A stretch of DNA of 64,000 bases from Pseudoalteromonas tunicata (GTDB lineage Bacteria; Pseudomonadota; Gammaproteobacteria; Enterobacterales; Alteromonadaceae): contig NZ_CP011032.1 of the NCBI RefSeq assembly GCF_002310815.1, forward strand, positions 722,001 through 786,000, in the 5' to 3' direction. Positions 50,246-58,575 of this stretch are shown piece after piece. Numbering within the stretch: the stretch's first letter is position 1; every line of letters starts with the position of its first letter. The notes beneath the pieces are model-generated. The model saw only the letters and a list, made by a program, of their open reading frames with translations, was not told where the DNA came from and did not search any database. The position numbers and the translations under genes are program-made.

Positions 50246-50282
50246 TCGGCTGTTACCTGTTAGGATAACAGCCGATTTTATT
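50246..50282 (+). terminator. terminator/attenuator between acs and the response regulator gene
   Basis: The stem TCGGCTGTTA / TAACAGCCGA is followed by TTTTATT, immediately before the GGAG ribosome site of the next gene. The close coupling suggests partial read-through. Confidence 0.7.
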
Positions 50283-50293
50283 AGGAGCAGACA

Positions 50294-50947
50294 ATGAGCC
50301 AATTTTTGATCGCGGATGATCACCCTTTATTTCGGGAGGCCTTAAAAGGGGCGTTACAATCAGCGTTTTCAGATTTAGAAGTACTCGAATCAGATAATTT
50401 TGAGGCGACATTAGAGTTACTGAAACAATATGATGAACTTGATATTTTATTGTTAGATTTGCATATGCCGGGTAACGATGATTTATATGGCTTAATTCGT
50501 ATCCGAGAAGATTATCCTGATTTACCTATCGTTGTTGTATCGGGCAGTGAAGAAATTCAGGTAGTGTCTAAAGTAATGGGTTATGGGGCGATGGGGTTCA
50601 TTCCTAAGTCTTCTTCATCAACTGAAATTGCAGATGCAATTAGCCAAATATTAGAAGGTGACACTTGGTTACCGACAAAATTAAAAGATCAAGTGGCTGA
50701 TTTAACTGGAGATGAAGTTGGGATCGCTACACAGATTGCATCTTTAACACCACAGCAATATAAGGTACTTAGTTATTTGCATGAAGGTTTATTAAACAAA
50801 CAAATCGCCTACGAATTGCATATTTCAGAAGCCACAGTAAAAGCCCACATCACAGCGATTTTCAGAAAGCTAGGTGTTTATAACCGTACTCAAGCGGTAT
50901 TAATTGCGTCAAAATTACAACTCGAACCACAAACTGACAGTAATTAA
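50294..50947 (+). CDS. crbR: LuxR/NarL-family response regulator, CrbR-like
   Basis: 217 residues. The receiver domain (1-120) has the acidic pair ADDH and the phosphoacceptor Asp55 in LLLDLHMPG, plus the conserved Lys in IPKSSS. The C-terminal LuxR-type helix-turn-helix (about 148-210) contains LTPQQYKVLSYLHEGLLNKQIAYEL-type residues. Its position next to acs, with the SSS-domain kinase nearby, fits CrbR, the regulator that activates acs and acetate uptake in vibrios. The match to CrbR itself is from context and memory. Confidence 0.85.
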   Translation: MSQFLIADDHPLFREALKGALQSAFSDLEVLESDNFEATLELLKQYDELDILLLDLHMPGNDDLYGLIRIREDYPDLPIVVVSGSEEIQVVSKVMGYGAMGFIPKSSSSTEIADAISQILEGDTWLPTKLKDQVADLTGDEVGIATQIASLTPQQYKVLSYLHEGLLNKQIAYELHISEATVKAHITAIFRKLGVYNRTQAVLIASKLQLEPQTDSN

Positions 50948-50957
50948 TGATTGATTT

Positions 50958-50997
50958 TTGAGTGTTAGGCTAATTGTTTTATTAATCTAACACTCAA
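50958..50997. terminator. bidirectional stem-loop between convergent crbR and purU
   Basis: A perfect 11-bp inverted repeat, TTGAGTGTTAG / CTAACACTCAA, with an 18-nt T-rich loop. Flanking T-runs are poor. Confidence 0.6.
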
Positions 50998-51008
50998 AGT
51001 AACAACCT

Positions 51009-51842
51009 TTATCGAAATACCACCGTTTTATTATCATTGATAAAAATACGATGCTCGCACGCTAGTTGCAGTGCACGGCAAAATACATTCTTTTCAACAT
51101 CTCTGCCTAACTTAGCTAAATCAGAAGCGCCATTATCGTGTGTCACATGGATCACGTCTTGTGCAATGATAGGGCCTTCATCAAGCTCATCGGTAACAAA
51201 ATGCGCCGTTGCTCCAATAATTTTAACGCCTCGTTGATAGGCTTGCTCATACGGTTTTGCACCAATAAATGCAGGTAAAAACGAGTGATGAATATTAATA
51301 ATTTTACCGTTAAATTGCCGAACAAACTCAGGGGTTAAAATCCGCATGTATTTTGCCAGCCCAACTAAGTCAGGTTGGTAAGTTGCAATTTTAGCCGCCA
51401 CTTGTGCATCGTGCTCATCACGGGTTAATCCTTCATGGCTAATAACATGAAATGGGACACCAAAACCCGTTACTAAAGGGGCTAAATCTGCATAATTGGC
51501 TATCACAGCTACAACTTCGATATTTAACGCATTTTCAAAGCATTTTAGTAAAACACCACCTAAACAATGGGCTTCTTTGGTCGCTAATAAAACAACTTTT
51601 AACTTATCTTGACCTTTTAAGCTGACATGGCTGTTAGGGGGTAAAATAGTGCGTAACTGAGTTAATAGGTCACTTTTTTCAAAATCACCTTCTAATTCTG
51701 TGCGCATAAAAAATCGTTGGTTCAAATTATCAACAAATTCATTATTTTTAATAATATTGAGCTGATGTTCAAAACATAGGCCAGTTATTTTTGCAATTAA
51801 TCCTTTGGCATCAGGGCAGTCAGTTAATAATACTTTTTTCAT
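51009..51842 (-). CDS. purU: formyltetrahydrofolate deformylase
   Basis: 277 residues. An N-terminal ACT domain (about 1-80, DCPDAKGLIAKITGLC) precedes the formyltransferase-fold catalytic domain. Asn-His-Asp active-site elements are in NIHHSFLPAFIGAKPYEQ, GATAHFVTDELDEGPII. It hydrolyses 10-formyl-THF to formate and THF, balancing one-carbon units. It is transcribed toward crbR; a single gene. Confidence 0.95.
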   Translation of the reverse strand: MKKVLLTDCPDAKGLIAKITGLCFEHQLNIIKNNEFVDNLNQRFFMRTELEGDFEKSDLLTQLRTILPPNSHVSLKGQDKLKVVLLATKEAHCLGGVLLKCFENALNIEVVAVIANYADLAPLVTGFGVPFHVISHEGLTRDEHDAQVAAKIATYQPDLVGLAKYMRILTPEFVRQFNGKIINIHHSFLPAFIGAKPYEQAYQRGVKIIGATAHFVTDELDEGPIIAQDVIHVTHDNGASDLAKLGRDVEKNVFCRALQLACEHRIFINDNKTVVFR

Positions 51843-51993
51843 GGTTCCTCATTCCCACTCATTAAACATGTATAACACATGCTATATCCTCTCAGTAAAA
51901 TTCGAGTTTACTAAGTAAGGAGATACTTATCATTGAATCTTTTTTAGAGCAAGAAAATAAATGAGACCAGCTAAATTGAGCTTAAAATGGGCA

Positions 51994-52021
51994 TAAAAAA
52001 ACCGACTTAAAGTCGGTTTTT
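51994..52021 (-). terminator. rho-independent terminator of the second DUF3718 gene
   Basis: On the minus strand AAAACCGACT / AGTCGGTTTT with a 3-nt loop runs into further T residues. Confidence 0.9.
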
Positions 52022-52043
52022 AGACAAAAGAAGAAAAGCAGTG

Positions 52044-52400
52044 TTACTTCACTCGCTCTTCAGCAACTAATAATAAGTGTGGTGACTTTTCTTTTATGGC
52101 TGCTAGGTTGTCACTCACTACTGATTTTGGTAACTGGCCAATAATAAACTCACCAGTGTTTAATGCTTTTGATGTTGCAGAGAATACTAAAATGTTTTCA
52201 CCGTTACATTGTATTTTATCAAATACAGCACGAATTTTTAAATTATTATCTTTTAAGAATGAGCGTAAACGTGATTTATCATCAATTTGCGTATACTCAC
52301 AAATGCGCACAGACATATCGTCTTCTGCTGCAACGTTAGCACTAAAAGTAGAAATTGAAACTAATGCAAATGCACTAAGACTAAGTAAAGTTTTCTTCAT
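52044..52400 (-). CDS. DUF3718 family exported protein, copy 2
   Basis: 118 residues with a signal peptide (cleavage near VAA-E, residue 25). It has the family pattern RICEYTQIDDKSRLR, KIQCNGENILVFSA and NTGEFIIGQLPK, with the same two cysteines as the protein encoded at 45914-46288. The C-terminal third differs. The function is unknown. It is monocistronic, with a strong terminator and an inverted repeat (52457-52503) upstream. Confidence 0.85.
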   Translation of the reverse strand: MKKTLLSLSAFALVSISTFSANVAAEDDMSVRICEYTQIDDKSRLRSFLKDNNLKIRAVFDKIQCNGENILVFSATSKALNTGEFIIGQLPKSVVSDNLAAIKEKSPHLLLVAEERVK

Positions 52401-52456
52401 TGTTCGATCCCGTGAGTCGTATTGTTGCCATTATTTATTGCACAAATAGGTGCATT

Positions 52457-52503
52457 AATATGTACCTAAGCTGTTAATTTAAAAAACATTTTAGGTACAT
52501 ATT
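52457..52503. repeat. 13-bp perfect inverted repeat
   Basis: AATATGTACCTAA and TTAGGTACATATT are separated by 21 bp, between the crbS stop and the DUF3718 copy 2 start. There is no T-run. It may be a strong hairpin at the 3' end of crbS mRNA or a widely spaced operator for the DUF3718 gene. Confidence 0.8.
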
Positions 52504-52619
52504 TGTTTGTTAAATACAGTTTAATTATTTTTAAATCTTTTGCACTAAATAACTAACAAAAAAAATAAAATAATACTTTAGTATTAACTCTTAGCGTTAA
52601 GTATTTAACATCCACTCTA

Positions 52620-55600
52620 TTAGCGACTGTTATGATTTAACAGTGCTTTAAGCTTAGCAGGTTTTATCGGTTTGCTAAGATAATGAATGTTTTGTTCTTT
52701 TAGCTGTTGTTTTAGTGCTTGATCACGCACTGCTGTAATTAAAATAGCTGGAACCGATTTTTGCCAGATTTCACGTAAAGTTTTTATTAAAGTAATACCG
52801 TCACATTGTTCTGACAGTTGATAATCCATTAAAATGACATCGGGGGCTGCGCACTGTTGCGCATGATTCAAGCAATTTGCCACAGTTGAAAAAGCCTGAT
52901 GGCGCACGCCCCATTTAGTTAATAATGTCGCCATTGCGATTAAATTATCTTCATCGTCATCAACCATAATGACATTGAGCGTTTCGCGCTGCTCAGAAAG
53001 CACAGCATTGATATCTTTAGCTTGAATTTTGTCTTGTAGACCCAGAGGTACTTCAATACTAAAACAGCTACCTTTATTTAATTCAGAATTGAGCTCTAGA
53101 GGGAGTGATAGCATGTCGGCCATTCGTTTAACTACACCTAAACCTAAGCCAACCCCTTTGTTATCGCTTTTACCTATGCGATAAAAATCATTAAAAATCC
53201 GTTGTTGTTCATATTCAGAAATGCCTGGTCCGGTATCCCAAACGGCAATGACTAAGTGCAATCCACGCTTACGACAGGCCACCAGTACTTTGCCTTGCTC
53301 GGTATATTTAACCGCATTTGATACTAGGTTTTGAATAATACGTCGTAAATAAGTGGTATCGGTATGAACAATGGCATTGCACTCTTTAATTTTTAAAATT
53401 AAGCCTTTGTTTTTCGCCAAAATCGAATATTCGTTGGCTAATGGCGTTAAAATATCAGCAATCGCAAAATGTCGCGGGCTGGGAGTCATTGCTCCTTGTT
53501 CGAGTTTGGCTATCTCTAATAACGCAGACATTAAATGTACGGTTGAATCTAAACTATCTCCTAATTTGTTGAAAGCGCTTTGATTTTGCGCACTAAGCTC
53601 TTGTTCATCGATGGCTGCTAAATAGAGTCTGGCAGCGTTAAGCGGTTGCAAAATATCGTGACTTGCCAAGGCTAAAAAGCGGGTTTTACTTTCATTGGCT
53701 TTTTCGGCTTCTTGCTTTGCTTGGTTTAAGGCTTGCTCTGTTTGTTCTCGTTTTACTATTTGCGCCTCTAAACTGGCGTTTATTGCTCTAATTTGCTGGG
53801 TTCGTGCTTCAATACGGTTTTCAAGATCAATATTGATTTCTTCCAACGCATCTTGGGTTTCAATGTGACTCGTAATATCAGAAAAACACGTTACAAACCC
53901 ACCGCCAGGAAGAGGATTTCCTATCATTTCAATTACCTGCCCATTCTTTCGTTTGCGGGTGAAATGATGTGGTGTACCGTTACGCAAATGTTGAACTCGT
54001 TTTTGGACTTGATCTTCAAATTCGCCTTCGCCACAGTCACCTTTACCAACATTAAAGCGAATGACCTCTTCAATCGGTTGGCCAGATTCTAGAAAATTTT
54101 CTGGATATTCAAACATCTCAAAATAGCGTTTATTCCAAGCAACGAGTTTTAAATCCTTATCAACCACAGAAATACCGTGGCTAAGGTTCTCAAGCGAGGT
54201 ATAGAGTAGATTTTGGTTAAATTGCAGTGCCTGTGTGGTCTCATCAAAAAAGTTAACCACTTCTTCAAAGGCCATTTGTTTACCCGATACCACTGCGCCA
54301 ATAATTGCACGAGCAGAAGAGGCGCCGAGCACTCCAGCGAGCGATCGTTCGCAGTAATCAACAAAGTCACCACTTGGAATAGTATTGTCGTCCCCAATGT
54401 CATGTTGCATGGCAAAGTGCACAATGATTTGTTTAGCACGTTCGATACCTAAAAAAGTTTGTAGCAGCACCTTGAGATCGTAAACTGTCGCTTTGATTTG
54501 TTTATTGCTGCGTTTGGTAAATTCATGTTGTTCTTTAGGATTTACAAATGCAGCGGCTTGAATCTTATCAACTAAGCGCTCATGTGCGCCTAGACTAAAG
54601 CTGATATAACAAATGATATTGGCAAAAAGTGCGATAAATGTGCCTTGAGTCATTACACTTTGTTGAAGCGTTGCTGTGCCATTTGGAATACCTTGAATAA
54701 CGGGGATCATTAAAAACAATAACCAGCAAATAAAACCTGCCATAAGCCCGGCATAAACGCCGTAAGCATGACCTTTACGCCAATATAAACCACCGACGAT
54801 TGCTGGCAGCAGTTGTGTCACTAATGAAAATGCGACTAAACCCATGCTCGCAAGCGCAGATTGATCACCAAACATTTGTTGGTAAAGATAAGAAAGTGCC
54901 AAAATTGCAGCAATAGTGATACGCCTGACAAATAAAATACGGCGTTTGTAACTGCTGGTAATTAAGTTACGGCGAAACTTGCGTCGGAGCATTAAAGGCA
55001 GCAAGACATCATTTGAGATCATGGTACTTAGGGTTAAGGTTGCAACAACAATCATCGCGGTGGCGGCAGAGAGCCCACCAACAAAGACAAATGTTGCGAG
55101 TACATCAAATCCTTGATTTAAAGGCAGTGCTAAAACAAAACTGTCGGCACTGGCGACAGAACCGATTTCAGGATGCATGGCAGCGCCTGCAATTGGGATA
55201 ATTACCCCAGCAGTTAGTAATAAATACAAAGGAAACGCCCAACGTGCGGTTTTTAGGTGTCCAACGTCATGGTTATCAACAACGGTGACGTGAAATTGGC
55301 GAGGTAAACAAATGATAGCGGCAGCGGCCATCAGGGATTGACCAATAAAATTAAAACTAAAAAAATCGTTACTATGCCAATGAGTAAACATATCTGGATG
55401 ATCAAAGATGCTAAGAAAGTCAGTCTGTTCTTGGTTTAAAACGTAAATAGAGAGTGCCGCAACCGAGATTAAAGCTAACAATTTAATCAGTGACTCAAAG
55501 GCAATTGCAAGCATTAAACCTGAGCGATATTCAGTAACATCGACTTTGCGAGTACCAAAAAAAATCGCAAATAATGCCATGGCCAATGTGCCAAAAAAAG

Positions 55601-56066
55601 CGAGTAACGTGCCAGATATACCATCATTATGCTGCAATAAAACAAAACTTGTGCTGAGTGCTTTAAGTTGAAGCGCAATGTAAGGAATGGTAGCAAAAAG
55701 GGCGATTAACGTAACTAAAATAGCGGTGAATTGACGTTTACCATAGCGGGCAGATATAAAATCAGCAATGGTGGTGATGTTTTGTTTTTTACTCACTAAC
55801 ACCAGTTTACGTAAAAACCGTTGACCAAAAATAAACAATAAAGCGGGACCAAGTAAAATGGGTAAGTAGCTCCAGCCATGATTAGACGCAGTTCCAACAG
55901 CACCATAAAACGTCCATGAGGTGCAATAAATACCAAGCGCAAGGGAGTAAACAAAAGGATGGCGCGTAATTTGTGTCGCGCGAATAGTATTTTTATCTCC
56001 CCAATTAGCCAGCCAAAACAACACTCCGATATAGCTAAGTGCCACAAAAATCAATGCGATGGTCAT
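52620..56066 (-). CDS. crbS: SSS-domain hybrid histidine kinase, CrbS-like
   Basis: 1148 residues from the ATG at 56066; the longer frame begins with a TTG at 56075 and is less likely. The first 480 or so residues form a solute:sodium symporter (SLC5) domain with about thirteen membrane segments. A linker, a PAS domain (about 620-735, NLSHGISVVDKDLKLVAWNK), a coiled coil, HisKA with His803 (SHDILQPLNAARL), HATPase (NLVSNAVKYTE, WDTGPGIS, GVGLGLGVVKRM) and a receiver with Asp1081 (VILMDYQLSEQ) follow. This matches CrbS, which controls acs with CrbR. It is divergent from the symporter operon. Confidence 0.92.
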   Translation of the reverse strand: MTIALIFVALSYIGVLFWLANWGDKNTIRATQITRHPFVYSLALGIYCTSWTFYGAVGTASNHGWSYLPILLGPALLFIFGQRFLRKLVLVSKKQNITTIADFISARYGKRQFTAILVTLIALFATIPYIALQLKALSTSFVLLQHNDGISGTLLAFFGTLAMALFAIFFGTRKVDVTEYRSGLMLAIAFESLIKLLALISVAALSIYVLNQEQTDFLSIFDHPDMFTHWHSNDFFSFNFIGQSLMAAAAIICLPRQFHVTVVDNHDVGHLKTARWAFPLYLLLTAGVIIPIAGAAMHPEIGSVASADSFVLALPLNQGFDVLATFVFVGGLSAATAMIVVATLTLSTMISNDVLLPLMLRRKFRRNLITSSYKRRILFVRRITIAAILALSYLYQQMFGDQSALASMGLVAFSLVTQLLPAIVGGLYWRKGHAYGVYAGLMAGFICWLLFLMIPVIQGIPNGTATLQQSVMTQGTFIALFANIICYISFSLGAHERLVDKIQAAAFVNPKEQHEFTKRSNKQIKATVYDLKVLLQTFLGIERAKQIIVHFAMQHDIGDDNTIPSGDFVDYCERSLAGVLGASSARAIIGAVVSGKQMAFEEVVNFFDETTQALQFNQNLLYTSLENLSHGISVVDKDLKLVAWNKRYFEMFEYPENFLESGQPIEEVIRFNVGKGDCGEGEFEDQVQKRVQHLRNGTPHHFTRKRKNGQVIEMIGNPLPGGGFVTCFSDITSHIETQDALEEINIDLENRIEARTQQIRAINASLEAQIVKREQTEQALNQAKQEAEKANESKTRFLALASHDILQPLNAARLYLAAIDEQELSAQNQSAFNKLGDSLDSTVHLMSALLEIAKLEQGAMTPSPRHFAIADILTPLANEYSILAKNKGLILKIKECNAIVHTDTTYLRRIIQNLVSNAVKYTEQGKVLVACRKRGLHLVIAVWDTGPGISEYEQQRIFNDFYRIGKSDNKGVGLGLGVVKRMADMLSLPLELNSELNKGSCFSIEVPLGLQDKIQAKDINAVLSEQRETLNVIMVDDDEDNLIAMATLLTKWGVRHQAFSTVANCLNHAQQCAAPDVILMDYQLSEQCDGITLIKTLREIWQKSVPAILITAVRDQALKQQLKEQNIHYLSKPIKPAKLKALLNHNSR

Positions 56067-56075
56067 GAGATTCAA

Positions 56076-56477
56076 TTCTTATTTTATTTGTGACCAAACT
56101 TTAGCATGACTTTAATTACAAGTGTCAATTGAACCTGCTTGAGCTAAATTCAACTTACATCAGGTACAAGGCTAATATTTTGATATTTAAGTGCTTTTTC
56201 CTTCAGGGTGTAAGGTGCTGCGAATTGTAAGACTAATGTCTTATTGGATTAAAAATAGCTTTTTCAGCTTTAAATAGCTCAGATATTTTACCTACCTTTC
56301 TTTTTTATTTCATGTAGTTAACGAAATTTACATTTTGGTTAACCTTTACGTAAACTGGGAGGTTAACCGATTGTTACGACTAAGGTCTCAATTTCAACAG
56401 CCTTTTGCATTGCTAGAGTCAATGGTGACGATTAATACAGTTATCACTCATGTGATTGGTAATGTAAGGGGATATAA
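56076..56477 (+). promoter_or_regulatory. crbS-symporter divergent control region
   Basis: Three GTTAAC hexamers (56317, 56338 and 56362) are spaced 21 and 24 bp, about two helical turns each. ACTAAGGTCT (56379-56388) follows, also present upstream of acs at a similar distance from the start codon. TTTACGTAAA is a further dyad (56345-56354). No gene is supported. Confidence 0.5.
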
Positions 56478-56741
56478 ATGGCTTTTAAAAATGAAGAACA
56501 AGCAAAAGCATATTGGTCAGAAAATCTGTCACTGATGTTTAAGCTGTTAATAGTGTGGTTTGTTGTTTCGTTTGGTTTTGGCATCTTATTAGTAGATGTG
56601 CTAAATGAAGTGCGCTTTTTTGGCTTTAAACTGGGCTTTTGGTTTTCACAACAAGGGTCAATTTACACTTTTGTGGCTTTGATTTTTTTCTATGTATTCA
56701 AAATGAATGCATTAGATAAAAAATACGGCGTTGACGAATAA
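56478..56741 (+). CDS. DUF4212 small symporter subunit
   Basis: 87 residues with two membrane segments (about 20-42 and 55-77) and the family start AxAYWSENLSLM. DUF4212 proteins are encoded just before SSS symporters of this type and are thought to be an accessory subunit. AGGGGA precedes the ATG; the next start is 8 bp after its stop. It resembles the order acs...DUF4212-symporter-DUF294-exonuclease known from Vibrio. Confidence 0.9.
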   Translation: MAFKNEEQAKAYWSENLSLMFKLLIVWFVVSFGFGILLVDVLNEVRFFGFKLGFWFSQQGSIYTFVALIFFYVFKMNALDKKYGVDE

Positions 56742-56749
56742 GGAATTAG

Positions 56750-58477
56750 ATGATGGATGTAACTACTCTCACTTTTATAATTGTCGGCGCTACCTTTGCG
56801 TTGTACATCGGGATTGCGATTTGGGCCCGAGCCGGATCAACAAAAGAATTCTACGTTGCCGGCGGTGGTGTACCACCTTTAGCCAATGGTATGGCAACAG
56901 CAGCTGACTGGATGAGTGCAGCGTCATTTATTTCGATGGCAGGTATTATTTCGTTTGCAGGTTACGACGGTGGTGTGTATCTGATGGGGTGGACAGGTGG
57001 TTATGTATTATTAGCCCTCTGTTTAGCACCTTACTTACGTAAGTTTGGTAAATTTACCGTACCTGATTTTATCGGTGATCGTTATTACTCTCAAACGGCA
57101 CGTACCGTTGCGGTGATTTGTGCAATCTTCATTTGTTTTACTTATATTGCAGGCCAAATGCGTGGTGTAGGTGTAGTGTTCTCTCGTTTCTTAGAAGTTG
57201 AAATTGAAACGGGTGTTTACATTGGTATGGTGATTGTTTTCTTCTACGCAGTGTTGGGCGGCATGAAAGGCATTACCTATACTCAAGTTGCGCAGTATTG
57301 TGTATTAGTATTTGCTTATTTAGTTCCTGCAATTTTCATCTCTTTAATGATGACAGGTCACGTATTACCACAAACTGGTTTTGGTGCAACATTGAGTGAT
57401 GGCTCAGGTGTGTATCTTCTTGATAAACTGGATGGTTTAAGTGCTGAGCTTGGTTTTGCACAATATACCGAAGGCTCAAAAAGCATGATTGATATTTTTG
57501 CTATCACGGGCGCGTTAATGGTCGGTACTGCGGGTTTACCACATGTAATTGTTCGTTTTTTCACTGTACCACGAGTTAAAGATACGCGTATTTCAGCCGC
57601 TTGGACGTTAGTCTTCATTGCGATTGTTTATACAACAGCGCCTGCGGTTGCATCGTTTGCCCGTGTAAACATGATTGATACAATTAATGGTAAAGATGGC
57701 AGTGGTACTGTGTATGCTGATGCGCCTGCTTGGGTGAAAAACTGGGAACGTACAGGCTTAATTAAATTTGATGATAAAAACGGTGATGGAAAAATGTCTT
57801 ACTCTGCGGGTAAGATGACAGATCCTAACTCGAAAAATGAAGTAGAAATAGATCGCGACATCATGGTATTGGCAAATCCTGAAATTGCAGATTTACCAGC
57901 GTGGGTTGTGGCATTAGTTGCTGCTGGTGGTATTGCAGCTGCGTTATCAACCACCGCAGGTTTGTTACTAGTTATTTCAACTTCGGTATCGCACGATTTA
58001 TTAAAACGGACTTTTAAACCAAATATTACTGATAAACAAGAGCTACTCGCGGCGCGTTTAGCAGCAATGGTGGCCATTGTGGTGTCAGCTTACTTTGGTA
58101 TTAATCCGCCTGGTTTTGTGGCTTCGGTGGTGGCGTTTGCCTTCGGCTTAGCGGCAGCGAGTTTCTTCCCTGCGATTATTATGGGGATTTTCTCAAAATC
58201 CATGAACAAAGAAGGCGCAATTGCCGGTATGGTATCGGGTATTACGTTTACAGCAGGTTATATCATTTACTTCAAATTCATCAGCCCAGAGCTTAACTCT
58301 CCGGTTAACTGGTTATTTGGAATTTCGCCAGAAGGTATCGGCTTAATTGGTATGATAGTGAATTTTGTAGTGGCGGTTGCGGTACTAAAAGTAACAACTG
58401 GTACACCTATTGAAGTTCAAGAAATGGTTGAAAGTATTCGTAACCCTAAAGGTTCTGAAGCAGCTCACGACCACTAG
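56750..58477 (+). CDS. sodium:solute symporter, acetate/monocarboxylate type (ActP-like)
   Basis: 575 residues with about thirteen membrane segments. SSS-family blocks are AGGGVPPLANGMATAADWMS near residue 40, GYVLLALCLAPYLRKFG and GTAGLPHVIVRFFTVPRVKD. A soluble loop around 305-370 contains DDKNGDGKMS, an EF-hand-like sequence. Clustering with acs and CrbS/CrbR points to acetate or another short monocarboxylate as substrate (inference). A second ATG at 56753 is equally possible. A strong terminator follows. Confidence 0.9.
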   Translation: MMDVTTLTFIIVGATFALYIGIAIWARAGSTKEFYVAGGGVPPLANGMATAADWMSAASFISMAGIISFAGYDGGVYLMGWTGGYVLLALCLAPYLRKFGKFTVPDFIGDRYYSQTARTVAVICAIFICFTYIAGQMRGVGVVFSRFLEVEIETGVYIGMVIVFFYAVLGGMKGITYTQVAQYCVLVFAYLVPAIFISLMMTGHVLPQTGFGATLSDGSGVYLLDKLDGLSAELGFAQYTEGSKSMIDIFAITGALMVGTAGLPHVIVRFFTVPRVKDTRISAAWTLVFIAIVYTTAPAVASFARVNMIDTINGKDGSGTVYADAPAWVKNWERTGLIKFDDKNGDGKMSYSAGKMTDPNSKNEVEIDRDIMVLANPEIADLPAWVVALVAAGGIAAALSTTAGLLLVISTSVSHDLLKRTFKPNITDKQELLAARLAAMVAIVVSAYFGINPPGFVASVVAFAFGLAAASFFPAIIMGIFSKSMNKEGAIAGMVSGITFTAGYIIYFKFISPELNSPVNWLFGISPEGIGLIGMIVNFVVAVAVLKVTTGTPIEVQEMVESIRNPKGSEAAHDH

Positions 58478-58496
58478 TTCAATAAGTGATAGAGAT

Positions 58497-58526
58497 AAAG
58501 CTCGACTATGGTCGAGCTTTTTTTTT
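58497..58526 (+). terminator. rho-independent terminator of the symporter operon
   Basis: A 10-bp stem AAAGCTCGAC / GTCGAGCTTT with a 4-nt loop, followed by a long T-run. Confidence 0.95.
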
Positions 58527-58575
58527 CGCAGTTATTGCGTACAGTGTTTAGTGACACAACCGATAGGTAATAGAC

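Noticed and set aside
56335..56535. 66-residue open frame before the DUF4212 gene
   Set aside because: It overlaps the DUF4212 start in another frame and runs through the regulatory repeats; no Shine-Dalgarno.
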